Source: Limnephilus marmoratus (taxonomy: Eukaryota > Arthropoda > Insecta > Trichoptera > Limnephilidae). From it: a stretch of 64,000 bases of DNA. Below, piece after piece: positions 53,938-63,967 of this stretch. Below the pieces are notes generated by a model that made no database searches, was not told the DNA's origin, and saw only the letters and a list, made by a program, of their open reading frames with translations. How positions within the stretch are numbered: the first letter of the stretch is position 1; every line of letters starts with the position of its first letter. The translations under genes and the position numbers were made by a program. The stretch is from positions 11,978,710-12,042,709 of the forward strand of contig OU862910.1 in assembly GCA_917880885.1 (NCBI GenBank), given 5' to 3'.

Positions 53938-54908
53938 GTCCAAATATGAGATAGGCAGCAGAGTATCCGGTGCTCTGACAGAATGCGGTATTCATGGCGA
54001 AGCGTATTGATGGAAGGCTTTCGGCCCATTTTCGGTGTTCTGTGCCAACCAGGATGGCTAGTTGGGGTTTGAGGTCTCGATTTTTCCTCTCGACAGGATT
54101 GGCCTCTGGGTGGTAGGCTGGTGTGAAGGTGTGCTTGATGTCCAGGCAGTAAGTCATCTGCTGCATCACGGCACTCACGAACTGGGTACCGTTGTCGCTT
54201 ATCAGTCGGCGTGGGGTCCCGTAGCGTAGGCATACTTCATCAATCAGGACGCGGGCGCAGGTCTCGGCAGTCGCGTCTTTGAGGGGAAATAGTTCTATCC
54301 AGCGTGTGGCCACGTCTTCGATGATGAAGATTCAATTCTTCCCATCCTCGGAAGTTGGGAGTGGTCCGAAGAGGTCGAAGGCTACTGTTTCAAACCTCTG
54401 GTTCATTACTGAAGTCTGTAGGAGGCCGGCGGGTTTTAGGTTTGATGGCTTGTATCTCTGGCACTCCAGACAGTTCTTGACGTATTTCTGTATGTAGGTC
54501 CGCATATTCTTCCAAAAGTATCGTCTGGCAATTCGTCGAATCGTGCGTTCTACTCCGTAATGCCCAGCGGTAGGGGCATCGTGATAGGCCATGAGTATTT
54601 GGTGTTGCTCATGCTCGGGGACGACTAGTTGAGCGTCCTCTTCTTCGATATCGGGTGCATATCGGTACAATACACCGTTTTGCATCAGGTAGCCCTTAGT
54701 TGTCCAGTAACTAAGGTCTTCGTTTGGATTGTTGGCTTCAAAACACTCGATAATTTTCTTCAATGCAGTGTCTTTCAATTGTTCTCTGCGGATGTCAGCC
54801 GCGTTGCGTACTGGAACGTCGAGGGTTATCGTGCATAGTGCGCAAATAGAGGGTGGGTCTTCAAGTAATGGTGGTCGTGATAGTGTGTCCGCCACCAGGT
54901 TTGAGCGT
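53938..54908 (-). pseudogene. gypsy integrase N-terminus and catalytic core
   Basis: Continues pol after the MITE: ADTLSRPP, then the HHCC finger (HDAPTAGHYG...NCLECQ). The DDE core has AFDLFGPLP, RLISDNGTQF and NPVERKNRD with the second Asp-Glu spacing as expected. A single in-frame TGA at 54332-54334 (where Trp would be usual) interrupts it between the first and second catalytic Asp. The frame is cut by the LINE after GREL at the 14-bp duplication. Function in the family is integration of the cDNA; this copy cannot make a complete enzyme. Confidence 0.9.
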
Positions 54909-55094
54909 CCTGGGGGCCAAGTCTCTATCTTTTATTGTTTACTAACAGCCTGTTACTTAACATTAATTACGTCACAAACACGTATTTTGACCTTAACGCA
55001 TAGCGTTAAGGTGTTTGTGACGTGTTTGTGACGTAATTAATGTTAAGTAACAGGCTGTTAGTAAACAATAAAAGATAGAGACTTGGCCCCCAGG
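54909..55094. mobile_element. ~176-bp palindromic MITE inside gypsy pol
   Basis: Arms GGGCCAAGTCTCTATCTTTT...acgtcacaaacac are mirrored to GAGACTTGGCCC with a centre at ccttaacgcatagcgttaag. Element about 54914-55089. The flanking pentamers cctgg (54909-54913) and ccagg (55090-55094) may be a 5-bp target duplication with one change. The insertion adds ~181 bp and shifts the pol phase. The right arm carries a local duplication of tgtttgtgacg. Confidence 0.8.
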
Positions 55095-56630
55095 TGTGTA
55101 TTGGATTTTCAAGTTGTAGGGTTGAAGCTGCAGGGCCCATCTTGCAAGACTACCTGTGGGAGACTTTAACGTCATTAACCACTTCAACGCTTGGTGGTCG
55201 GTAACCACGGTGATTGCTGTTCCTTCAATGTATCCTCGGAACTTTGCAACTGCCCATACGACTGCTAGGGCTTCTCGTTCTGTGGTAGAATAGTTCCTCT
55301 CCGCTGGTAGTAGCAGGCGGCTCGCGTATTCTACCGGATGTTCTTCTAGTCCCTCCCCCTGGACCAAAACTGCTCCTATTGCGTAGCTGCTTGCGTCCGA
55401 CTTTATGATGAATTCCTTGCTTCCATCGGCTTGTCGTAGTATGGGGGCGCTAGTGAGTAGTGCTTTCAGGGTGTCGAAAGCATTCTGCTGTGGGGATTTC
55501 CATTCCCAGGTGGCGTCTTTCTTTATCAAGTCGCTGAGTGGCTTGGCGGTTTTGGCGAACTCGGGTACAAATCGCCTATACCAGGAGCATGTCTGAAGAA
55601 ATGTCTGTAGCTGTTTGACATTGTTTGGCTCCTTCATTTTAGAGATCGCCTCTATCTTCTCCGGATTGGTGCTGATTCCTCCGGGGGTTATTACGTGTCC
55701 TAGATATTTTATGCTTGGACAGCAAAAGTGGCATTTAACTCGATTTGCAGTGAGATTAAATTCTCGTAGCTTGGTGAACACCTGTTGTAGATCGGCGAGG
55801 TGTTTATCGAAGGTGGGCGAAAGTATGATTATATCGTCCAGGTATGCTAGGATATTGACTTCATCTAGCTCGATCTTAAGTCGGTCAATCATGCGCTGGA
55901 ACGTCCCGGGCGCATTGCGAAGTCCAAATGGCATCTTCAAGAAGCGGTAGAGTCCGAATGGGGTTATAAAGGCCGTCTTGTCACGGTCTTTCTCCAGGAT
56001 CTTGATCTGCCAGTAGCCAGATCGTAGGTCTACTGTAGATATAAAGTTTGACTGCTTTGCCGAGTGTAGCAGGTCATCCATTCTGGGCAGGGGGTACACG
56101 TCTGGTACTGTTATCGCATTGAGAAGGCGAAAATCAATGCAGATGCGCTTGTTTCCGTCTTTTTTGGGCACCATAACCACAGGTGCGGCCCACGGTGAAT
56201 CTGCTTCTTCTATAATCCCTTCGGTTAACATACTGTTAATCTCGGCGCGGAGTTCTGCTTGGCGGGCTGGCGAGAGCCTGTAAGGGGCTACTGAAATCGG
56301 CGGGTGTTGTCCGGTCTCGATTCGGTGCTCAATTTTTGTCGTAAATGACAGGGTGGCTGAGAAGACAGCGGCGTTGTCGCACAGCAGGCGGTCCAGCTGG
56401 TCCCTCTGGGTAGGTATAAGGTGGGTGGCTTCATCTGGTCGGAGGCTTAGTATTTCGGCGTCCAAGGCACAGAGCTCCACTTCATTTCTGGGTTTTCTTG
56501 GGGAGTCATCGAAGAGCCGATAGGAGCGTATCATTACCTCCCTTAGGGCGTCTTCCTCCATCGCGTCCTCGGGAAACAGCTCATTCAGGGCTATCATCTT
56601 AGCCCAAATGTTAGTGCGAGGCGGTGTCTG
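55095..56630 (-). CDS. gypsy Pol, reverse transcriptase-RNase H segment
   Basis: Open from just after the gag stop (first Met at 56597) to the MITE. RT motifs: DSPWAAPVVMVPKKDG, RICIDFRLLN, FISTVDLRSGYWQI, FGLRNAPGTFQRM, the catalytic ILAYLDDIIIL, and KCHFCCPSIKYLGHVI. RNase H: FIIKSDASSYAIGAVL, STTEREALAVVWAV, VVTDHQALKWLM, ending at LKIQYTPG where the MITE enters. The phase is the same as gag, separated by one TAA at 56631-56633. In the family it copies the genomic RNA and removes the template. Catalytic residues are intact here, but the polyprotein is broken downstream. Confidence 0.92.
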
Positions 56631-58160
56631 TTAGAGAGGGCTCATGAACGGTGGCACGTAGATCTCACATTCATTGTCCTGTACTGGTGGGGCGGGCAGA
56701 CGAACCTTAGGCGGTGTCTGTGGGAAAGGACTCATGAACGGCGGCACGTAGACCTCGCATTCATTGTCCTGTACTGGTGGGGCGGGTAGGTAAACCTTAG
56801 GGAGTTTGTGTGCTCTCACTTCTCCTATCTCGCCAGTCTTTTGACGTTGTCGAATACCTCGGTTTGGTGGTATGGCGTCATTTTCCATATGCAGCATATA
56901 CCGTACTTCGGGGCTGTCCGTGAATGCCCATGCGCGCTGGGGAATGTTTATATCGATCCCCGCGTCTTCGATAAAATCGACGCCTAGGAGTGTTCGATTC
57001 TCGTGTCCTCCTGGGAGCACGATGAAGCTGGTGGGTATCTGTCGGCCTCTTAGTGTCAAGGTGGCGGCTATTGTCTTGACCTCCTGACGTTTAGGGACAC
57101 CATCTGCCAATACGATGTCTATGATGGTTCGCTGGGTTTTGAAATTTTGAGCGATTAGCCGCCGGTGTAGCTCAGCTGACGCTACGCTCAATTTTGCTCC
57201 GGTGTCTACGTGAGCAGTGCCCAGGAAGTTTCCAATCCCGATGTGTAGTATAGGTCTCGCTCGGGGAAGGCCTACTTCATGTATCGAGCAAAAATCGGCT
57301 CGTGGGTGAGGGGTGTCTATTCTCCCTTGGCTGCATTGCGGGCACTTGCTTCTTACCACGCCTGGTTTACCGCAACCGTAGCATGCGAACTTCGCATCAC
57401 TGGGTGTCTCCAGCTTCTTGACTGGAGGAGTGTACTTTACGTGCGCTCCTGTATCGTAGCGGGAACGGCACTCCTCGGAACGGTGCCCAAATCTGCGGCA
57501 GTTAGTGCAGCGTAGGCGGCCGTCTGTTCGGTTTTCCATCGCGCGTAGTGGGACGGTCTTCGTGCTCTCGTACAGGTTTTCTTCCGCTGCACGAGCTTTT
57601 TGTAGTAGTTCGGCGAAGGTATTGATCGCTTCGCGCGGCACTCTGTCTCGTATCCGGAAATTCAGTTGTCCGAATATTAGGTCTATCTGGACCTTCTCTG
57701 GATGGCTGGGCGGTGGTAGCTCCGCGAGTAACATCCGCTGCTTAGCAATGAACACATCGGTTGACGTTAATGCGTCTTGCTTGCATAAAAATATCTCTGT
57801 GTACACTTTGTACGCTGGCTTCTTAGGGGCGAAAGCATCCCTGAGGAGGTTCGTTGCGCTCTCCCAGTCTCGTACTTCTCGTTTTATGCCGAGCCACCAA
57901 GCGGCGGCGTCTTTCGTAAGCAGCAGTGGTAATCCTTCCAGAGCGCTTGCGTCTTCGATGTTCTCGGCGCACTTGAAGATGGATGCGGCGGCAATAAAAC
58001 TCTCGACCGCACTCCTGTCTCTGGTACCATCGAAGCGTGCCGTACAGGTGGTGAATGTACCCGTACGTGTTGGTTCCGACTGCATCCGCTTCATGGAGTT
58101 CATTAGTTCCGCGAACTGCTCCTGCGTGAAGCAGATGCCAGCACTTTCCTTGGCCTGCAT
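56631..58160 (-). CDS. gypsy Gag-protease ORF
   Basis: 509 codons. Gag capsid-like region (AWWLGIKREVRDWESATNLL...ELPPPSHPEKV) ~80-190. Knuckle 1 is CTNCRRFGHRSEEC (~219-232). Knuckle 2 is CYGCGKPGVVRSKC (~260-273), whose His position holds Val. The aspartic protease has HVDTGAKLSVAS (~320) and LLGVDFIEDAG (~395). The C-terminus contains a 30-residue duplication (PAPPVQDNECEVYVPPFMSP twice), a 90-bp DNA repeat at 56641-56820. It ends at TAA directly before the pol phase. It forms the particle core and processes polyproteins in related elements. The open frame suggests gag damage is minor compared with pol. Confidence 0.9.
   Translation of the reverse strand: MQAKESAGICFTQEQFAELMNSMKRMQSEPTRTGTFTTCTARFDGTRDRSAVESFIAAASIFKCAENIEDASALEGLPLLLTKDAAAWWLGIKREVRDWESATNLLRDAFAPKKPAYKVYTEIFLCKQDALTSTDVFIAKQRMLLAELPPPSHPEKVQIDLIFGQLNFRIRDRVPREAINTFAELLQKARAAEENLYESTKTVPLRAMENRTDGRLRCTNCRRFGHRSEECRSRYDTGAHVKYTPPVKKLETPSDAKFACYGCGKPGVVRSKCPQCSQGRIDTPHPRADFCSIHEVGLPRARPILHIGIGNFLGTAHVDTGAKLSVASAELHRRLIAQNFKTQRTIIDIVLADGVPKRQEVKTIAATLTLRGRQIPTSFIVLPGGHENRTLLGVDFIEDAGIDINIPQRAWAFTDSPEVRYMLHMENDAIPPNRGIRQRQKTGEIGEVRAHKLPKVYLPAPPVQDNECEVYVPPFMSPFPQTPPKVRLPAPPVQDNECEIYVPPFMSPL
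56641..56820 (-). repeat. 90-bp tandem duplication in gag
   Basis: ctcatgaacggtggcacgta at 56641 recurs at 56731 with few changes through the whole unit. It encodes the duplicated proline-rich peptide at the Gag-protease C-terminus. Confidence 0.9.
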
Positions 58161-58237
58161 TGTGAAACGAGGACTTCGACGTGGTAGCGACGAAATTTTG
58201 TAGATGCACTGATTTTAATTTTACTTTATGTGTCTGG

Positions 58238-58255
58238 CCACTAAGTTGGGCGCCA
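58238..58255 (-). promoter_or_regulatory. gypsy primer-binding site, tRNA-Lys
   Basis: TGGCGCCCAAC on the minus strand, four bases after the 5' LTR, complements the 3' end of tRNA-Lys(CTT) (...GTTGGGCGCCA). Confidence 0.8.
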
Positions 58256-58259
58256 GTTT

Positions 58260-58781
58260 TATAACACAATTGTTGGTAAAAGGTTATTTATTTAAGAAAG
58301 TAAGTTCACAGATCACATAATATGGTAAAAATAGTCACAATGTATCAATTCACTAATTAACTGAGCAAGGGATCGGAGGGAACCTTGCCGTTAGGCTTTG
58401 GGAACAACAAAAGCTGACTGTGGTTCTGCTTAGAGGGTCGTACCATAGGACGAAGCGCAACTAAGGCAGCAGTCGGGGGTCTGGTTGGTGCTTTACTTAT
58501 GGTAGTAGAATACTCCTTAGAGGGTCGTGCCAGAGGACGAAGCGCAACTAAGAGAGCGTACTAGCCAAGAGCGAGCTGCAGACGAACTGACTGATTTAGG
58601 GCGCGCAGCCTGTTATATAGCCCATTCCTTGTTGCGGGGTGTGGTTTATGTAGCGGCTCGAGGGTGGGAGATGCGCAGAAGGCGTCGGCGCATCCTGGTT
58701 TGCTTAGGGGTGGGTGAGCAGGATGGCGCTGTACGGGGGAAAGAGATGGTGTAGTGGCAAGCGTAAAAACGGCGCGCTACA
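58260..58781 (-). repeat. gypsy 5' LTR
   Basis: 522 bp, two noticed differences from the 3' LTR (about 99.6% identity). It presumably contains the promoter; no TATA box could be chosen with confidence. AGTT target duplication follows at 58782-58785. Confidence 0.95.
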
Positions 58782-58785
58782 AGTT

Positions 58786-61420
58786 GCTTTAAACTTAAGT
58801 ATAATTTTTAAAATTCAAACAAGCGATTAAAGAAGTAACAATTTAAAATATCACACTTTTATTATTTTAGTAACTTTATTTTACAAACTTCTAATTGGTT
58901 TTAATATTTCATATTGCAAAATATATTTTTTCTAGTTTTATGGAGCTCCTAAAATACGTCTTGAACTTTCCAATTGGTGTGGACTTTAAAGTTTCTGGTA
59001 GCTTGTTATATAACTTCATTCCTTTGGACAGTAAACTGTTCTACGTATTCGCTTTGTCCTTTTTTTGTAGCCTGATTTCCTTGCACGTCCTTGTGTTATG
59101 TCTGTGAATGTCGTTGTTGTATATAATTTTATTGAAAACTTTTTTGGTAACAGGTTGTTTACTATTTTGTGGATAAATATCATCATGTTCAAGGTCAGCA
59201 TCTGTTTCACGGTTAGCAAATTTAGTTCATTTAACATTTAATTACTATTGAAAATCTATTTCGCCGAAGCATTATTCTCGTTGCCCTATATTGGAGAATT
59301 TGAAACCTATTTTGTTCTCTTTCGTAACACTGAAAAAGAATAGTTGATCAGTAGTTAAAGTGTGGAGCAATAATTGAGTTGTAAATAGTAATTGCAGTTT
59401 TTCTGGAAATTTTTTGCCGAATTCTTCATAAAAAAGATATCTTGTTTCCAATTTTCTTTTGGGTATATTCAGCATGTTTATTAAAATTTTGCTTGGAATC
59501 TAATATAACTCCTAAGTATTTTATTTCAGTAACATTTTCAATAATTTCACCATTAATTTTAATTTTACTTTCACCGGATGTCTTCTTATATCCAATCACC
59601 ATATATTTGTTTTTTTTTTTTAATTTAAGTTAAGCTTATTTATTTTTAGCCATCTTGATACATTATTTAGTTAATTATTTAAAATATTTATTAGTTCTTC
59701 ATAAATATGTCCAATTAATTATATTAGTGTATCATCGGAAAATAGATGTAATTTACATTTTGAAAATATTTTCACCATATAGAGTATGAACAATAGAGGT
59801 CCAAGGACTGATCCCTGCCGTCAAAAATATTGAAATAATGCATTTTCTTTGACTCCTAATTATTTTCCATTGGTTTTGAAAATTGATTATTTATTTTGGG
59901 TACCTATTTTCTATCTTTCAGAAACTTTTTTATTAATTTAATGCTTACAGATGAGAAACCAATTTATTTAAGCTTTCTCGATCTATGGTTTCGAATGCCC
60001 TTTGAAAATCCAAAAATATTGCATAGATAAATTTATTATAATTCATTCCTTCCTTCCATTCTTCGGCAATTACGTTTAAGGCTGTTTCACACGAGTTATT
60101 AGATCTGAATCCTAATTGCTCTTGGTATAAAATATTGCGTTTATCAATGTATTGCAAAATTTGTTCTTTTATTATCACTTCAAGAATCTGTTCATATTTT
60201 GGCAAGGAGTGGGTTGGTCGAAATTCTTCACATTTTATTGAATTTTTAACCTTTGGAACCGCTATAATAGTAGATGGTTTATATATAATAGTAGCTGTGG
60301 AAATTTTTCTTCTTAAATCGTCTCATTACTAATATTTAATAGAGTAGATCCAATTACCGGAAAAACATCTCTTATTATACTAATAGTTAATCCATCTGAA
60401 CTATTCTTTGATTTAATTTGATTTAAATTGTTAAATAAATATTCTGCATTTATTTTTCTGAAGACCAATAATTCTTTGTTTGAGTCTTTATTATCATTTC
60501 CGGGGGTACCATTCTAACAATATTGGGTATTAATTTGTTAATTTGAGTGACGCTTTCAATAAAATATTTAAAAGCTATTTGCCATGTTTTTTTCGTTTAT
60601 CTCTTTTGGGAAGTCTACTATTTTCATGTCGTCTTTGTTTTCGGCATGAACTAATTCTTTTATGCTTTTCTAATGTTTTTTGGGATCCCCATTTTGGGAT
60701 TGGGATTTATGTACTCATTATGCGTCCTTTTTATGTCTTTAGAGCATTTGTTTCTCGTTTTTTGTAGTTATCCCAATCCATAGTATTATTAGTAAGGCGT
60801 GCTCTTTTGTAAAATGTATCTCTATGGTGCTGCATTCTGCGTAGTTCTTTTGTGTACCATTTATTATTGTTTCTTTTTGCAAAAGTCTTCTCTTCTGGAA
60901 CTACTTCATCAATAGGTTTTTAAAGTTCAATATCATCTGGTCAGCTTTTTTGTTATATTCCATTTGATTTATTTCATTCCAATTATTAGTCTCCAAGGTC
61001 CGAATGAAAATTTCTTTATTGTATTTTTTGTAATTTTTAAATGTTATAACTTGTGTTTCTTTACTGGGTTGTATTTTTCTCTGTCATTTATTAGAATTTG
61101 AATGATGTTATGGTCGGTAATTTTAGGATTATCTAGTACATTTAGGATTATTAGTACTTAAGTTGAATTTATTTGAGATTACCAGATCAAGTTTTCAAGG
61201 TATTAGTAATTCGTGTAAAACCTGTAACTAGTTGTTTCTGGAATAATAGATTTAATTTTTTTTTGTATATGTCTGCCTATGCTTTAACTTATATTAAAAT
61301 CTCAAGCTACAATTTTTATATTTTCACCTTGTAAATTTATCAACCACCGTCATTGAAAATATGTTAAAAAGTCGTACTTAAATGTGTTTGGCTATCTATA
61401 AATAATAGTATATTCACCTT
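58786..61420 (-). pseudogene. degenerate jockey/CR1-like LINE ORF2
   Basis: Many short phases on the minus strand follow one ORF2 order. EN end: NPKITDHNIIQILINDREKY (~61,140-61,080). RT start: STIIAVPKVKNSIKCEEFRP (~60,290-60,215). RT core: KYEQILEVIIKEQI, LGFRSNNSCETAL and IYAIFLDFQRAFETIDRESL (59,945-60,205). Thumb/C-terminus: KLETRYLFYEEFGKKF, ENKIGFKFSNIG and MIFIHKIVNNLLPKK (59,475-59,016). Numerous frameshifts and stops make it non-functional. The catalytic YxDD lies in a region too decayed to read. The same family is at 44.6-45.3 kb. Confidence 0.8.
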
Positions 61421-61469
61421 TCTTGGTTCCTGATTTAATGGTGATGTCTAAGATCTAGCAATTTATTTT

Positions 61470-62120
61470 ATTTATTTCGTTATTTTAATACTCATATTAC
61501 ATTTGATTACACAAATGATGTATTGACCATCTTACTAGGTGTGAAACGCCTGTGTTGAGATGGTAATTAACAGAGTGGTTGTTATCTAGGTTTTTGTTTA
61601 CATAATATGACAATGACAGTTATAAAAATAAAATAAAATCAGTTTTTTTTACATTAAAAAATTCAAGTATGAATGAAGAAGACTATGATAAAATAATTTT
61701 GAAGCAATTAAATTTCAATTTGACAAAAAGGCATATTGATAAATGATACTAAAAAAGGCAAGTGAAACTTAGTCAAATGTAAATATCCGAAGTAAAAAGT
61801 GTACATATATACATACAGTAGGTATAAATGTAAATAAGTTATGAAATACTGGTGATAGATGTTTATTGGAGGTAATCAATGATTTTACTTTTAAATGAAC
61901 TTTTAGTTTGCGTGTTTCTAATGTCAGTAGGTAGAGAATTGAATAGCTTTGCAGCATGATATTTAAAACTTCTTTGCCCATAAGAGGTTTGACAAACTGG
62001 GATGTTAAAAGATTTTATATGTGACTCTCTTAAGGCTCTAGTGCTTATTCGTTCTTCAAACATGTGTGTATTTTTATATTGATGAAGTAGGATGTTTTTT
62101 TTCAAGTAAGGAACATTTAG
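61470..62120 (-). pseudogene. LINE 3' end with ORF2 C-terminal tail
   Basis: 61863-62105 (minus) reads RALRESHIKSFNIPVCQTSY, GQRSFKYHAAKLFNSLPTDI and SSFKSKIIDYLQ. This is the common LINE C-terminus in which a Ser-Tyr-Gly-x-Arg-Ser-Phe-x-Tyr block precedes LFNSLPxDIRN. The remaining ~390 bp is an AT-rich 3' UTR with a TTATTTATT-type tail near 61,470. A different family from the element at 58.8-61.4 kb and 5'-truncated. Confidence 0.75.
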
Positions 62121-62122
62121 GT

Positions 62123-62334
62123 CGGGTTATTTAAAAAATTTGAATGATTCATCGAATATTTGAGATCAATTTTCACGTTCTGTGTAAGTTCCATTCAAGT
62201 TTTGTTATTATATGATTATAGGCCAGTTGTTACGTAAAACTAAAATAAATACATAACTTGAATAGAACTTTTACAGAACGTGAAAATCGACCATAAATAT
62301 TTGATAAATCATTAAAATTTTTTGAAACAACCCG
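62123..62334. mobile_element. 212-bp foldback MITE
   Basis: Left CGGGTTATTTAAAAAATTTG ... cacgttctgtgtaagttc is mirrored by the right end ...CAAAAAATTTCAAACAACCCG pattern with ~80% identity over ~85 bp. The centre is near 62,215-62,240. Target duplication unclear. Confidence 0.65.
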
Positions 62335-63235
62335 TCCTTCGTGTTTCAAATTGATGATTTGACATTACTTCATATGGAACATTATTACCTCTTCTCATCA
62401 CTTCTCCTGTGTGTCGATTACGTGAGTCGCAACGGATGGTATTATAATGTTCAAAATTTAATTTCACTATCTTGAATATCTTCAATCACACGTGTTTCAT
62501 TCATCATATGTGTAAAAGGTTCCTTCTCCTCTAAAAGTATTTTGACCTCTTCGTGATGTGCTACGATATTTAGGTATATAATTTCATATTTCTAGTAACA
62601 TTTTTTTATAAAAAAGAGATTCAGCTCATTTTGCTTCTAGTTTTCCTTTAAATTAATGAATATTTTTAAATTTAAATTTTTCAAGCTTACGAACGGTGCT
62701 CATTAGAAAAGAAAAAAATTAGATTGTCTCTAAAGTTGACAAAGTTTGTATTGGAAAGACGATGAATGATCCTTACGTTTTTTTTTAAATAAATGCTTTC
62801 AAGTTCACAAATTCTACAATTATTATATCCTGTTATTTTTCACGGGACTGCTTTGAAATTTTTAAAATTTACTCTCTTAACAATAAAGTAAAAAAATTGT
62901 TTATATACCCCCTCCCTTAAACATCTCACAGAGAACTTTGGCGTACCAAGTTGCAAATGATCGTTGCTTGCACCATCGCGTTCACATTGTTACGCAAGAT
63001 AATGTCAAATAATAGTTTGTACATCTACGAGTATACAAAACAACTGTTTATTGATGATTCAAACATTGATGATGTAATTAGCAGGTCGGCTATGGGGATA
63101 GGCAGAAGTCGTGTTGCCATTGCAACAGGAATCCATTCCTCTTCTTCTATTTCTGCTAGGCAGCTAATTGCGCCTCAATACTGGCCATGCATAAATAATT
63201 GAGCGTTACAATAATTTCTCATTACTTAAACGTTC
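62335..63235. other. AT-rich spacer, nothing recognised
   Basis: An 83-codon frame at 62951-63202 shows no domain. No repeat found. Confidence 0.4.
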
Positions 63236-63244
63236 AATTCTAAA

Positions 63245-63300
63245 AAAAATTCGAGTGTGCTTCAGACTACACGACTGAAGTAAAACTTCACTAACTTATA
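63245..63300 (+). repeat. short repeat related to the 4.2-kb family
   Basis: aaaaattcgagtgtgcttca / gactacacgactgaagtaaaacttcac has the same layout as gagtgtgcaattcacacgtg / gtagaagtgaaaccttc at 4228. It may be another terminus of that family. Confidence 0.35.
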
Positions 63301-63325
63301 TCTCCCTCTCAACTTCCGTTCGCCT

Positions 63326-63478
63326 GGCCCAACCGTTCGCCTCGCCCGATCAAACTTTTTATACGCTCTCGGCACGCATTCACCAGCTCACTCCCCAAGT
63401 CAAGCGTGCGTTAAGGCCCAACCGTTCGCCTCGCCCGATCACACTTTTCGTAACGCTCTCGTCATGCATTCACCAGCT
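63326..63478 (+). repeat. 89-bp direct duplication, GC-richer
   Basis: ggcccaaccgttcgcctcgc at 63326 is repeated at 63415, each followed by ccgatca-acactttt and acgctctcg...gcattcaccagct. Confidence 0.75.
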
Positions 63479-63480
63479 TT

Positions 63481-63965
63481 ACTTCAATAAAGTAGTAAAA
63501 ATTATGTTAAATTCTAGTTGAGTTGAGTAAATACAATAAGCTAATTTTGTAAAATAAAACTATTAATTCAATTCGAGCTTTGAAAAAGAAGAAGTTCTTC
63601 ATGCGGTATTGGCTCAGATAAAATTGTGTTTGCCGTGGCAATATTACATTTCCCAATATATACCTACCGCCGGAAATTAAATTTTTAAATGAAAATTTTT
63701 GTGTAAATAACGTTGAAAAACATTTTCGTACTTTCGAATGAGATACGTAATAACATACCAATTATTAATGGAGGTAGTTAGGAGGTTCGTAATAAACATT
63801 TAGGGGAAGTTTCCTGTCATTTTCCTTTTAATGAGAGACTATCAAATATGTAAAGGAGCGTTGTTATGTTAAATGTTAGTTTTTCAATTGAAAACATTTC
63901 CTAGTTCATTATTAGTTTTAGTATTTAATTTGAGTTGTCACTTTACATCATTTTTAATACCATTG
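63481..63965. other. AT-rich spacer, nothing recognised
   Basis: No gene or repeat can be supported. Confidence 0.4.
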
Positions 63966-63967
63966 CA

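Larger units (their letters stand above)
46314..58781 (-). mobile_element. Ty3/gypsy LTR retrotransposon, disrupted by nested insertions
   Basis: 522-bp LTRs at 46314-46835 and 58260-58781 differ at only two positions noticed (g/a near 46344/58290 and c/t near 46580/58526). Target duplications AGTT are at 46310-46313 and 58782-58785. The PBS, gag-protease, RT-RNase H and integrase run right to left. An R1-clade LINE (47339-53923 plus 14-bp TSD) and a palindromic MITE (54914-55089) are inserted; without them the element is about 5.7 kb, normal for gypsy. A nonsense codon in integrase and two frameshifts in its C-terminal part add to the damage. Confidence 0.95.

Noticed and set aside
54993..55094. 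Extension of the gypsy RT-RNase H frame (GQVSIFYCLLTACYL...)
   Set aside because: This is translated MITE sequence; the real pol phase resumes beyond the MITE at ~54908.
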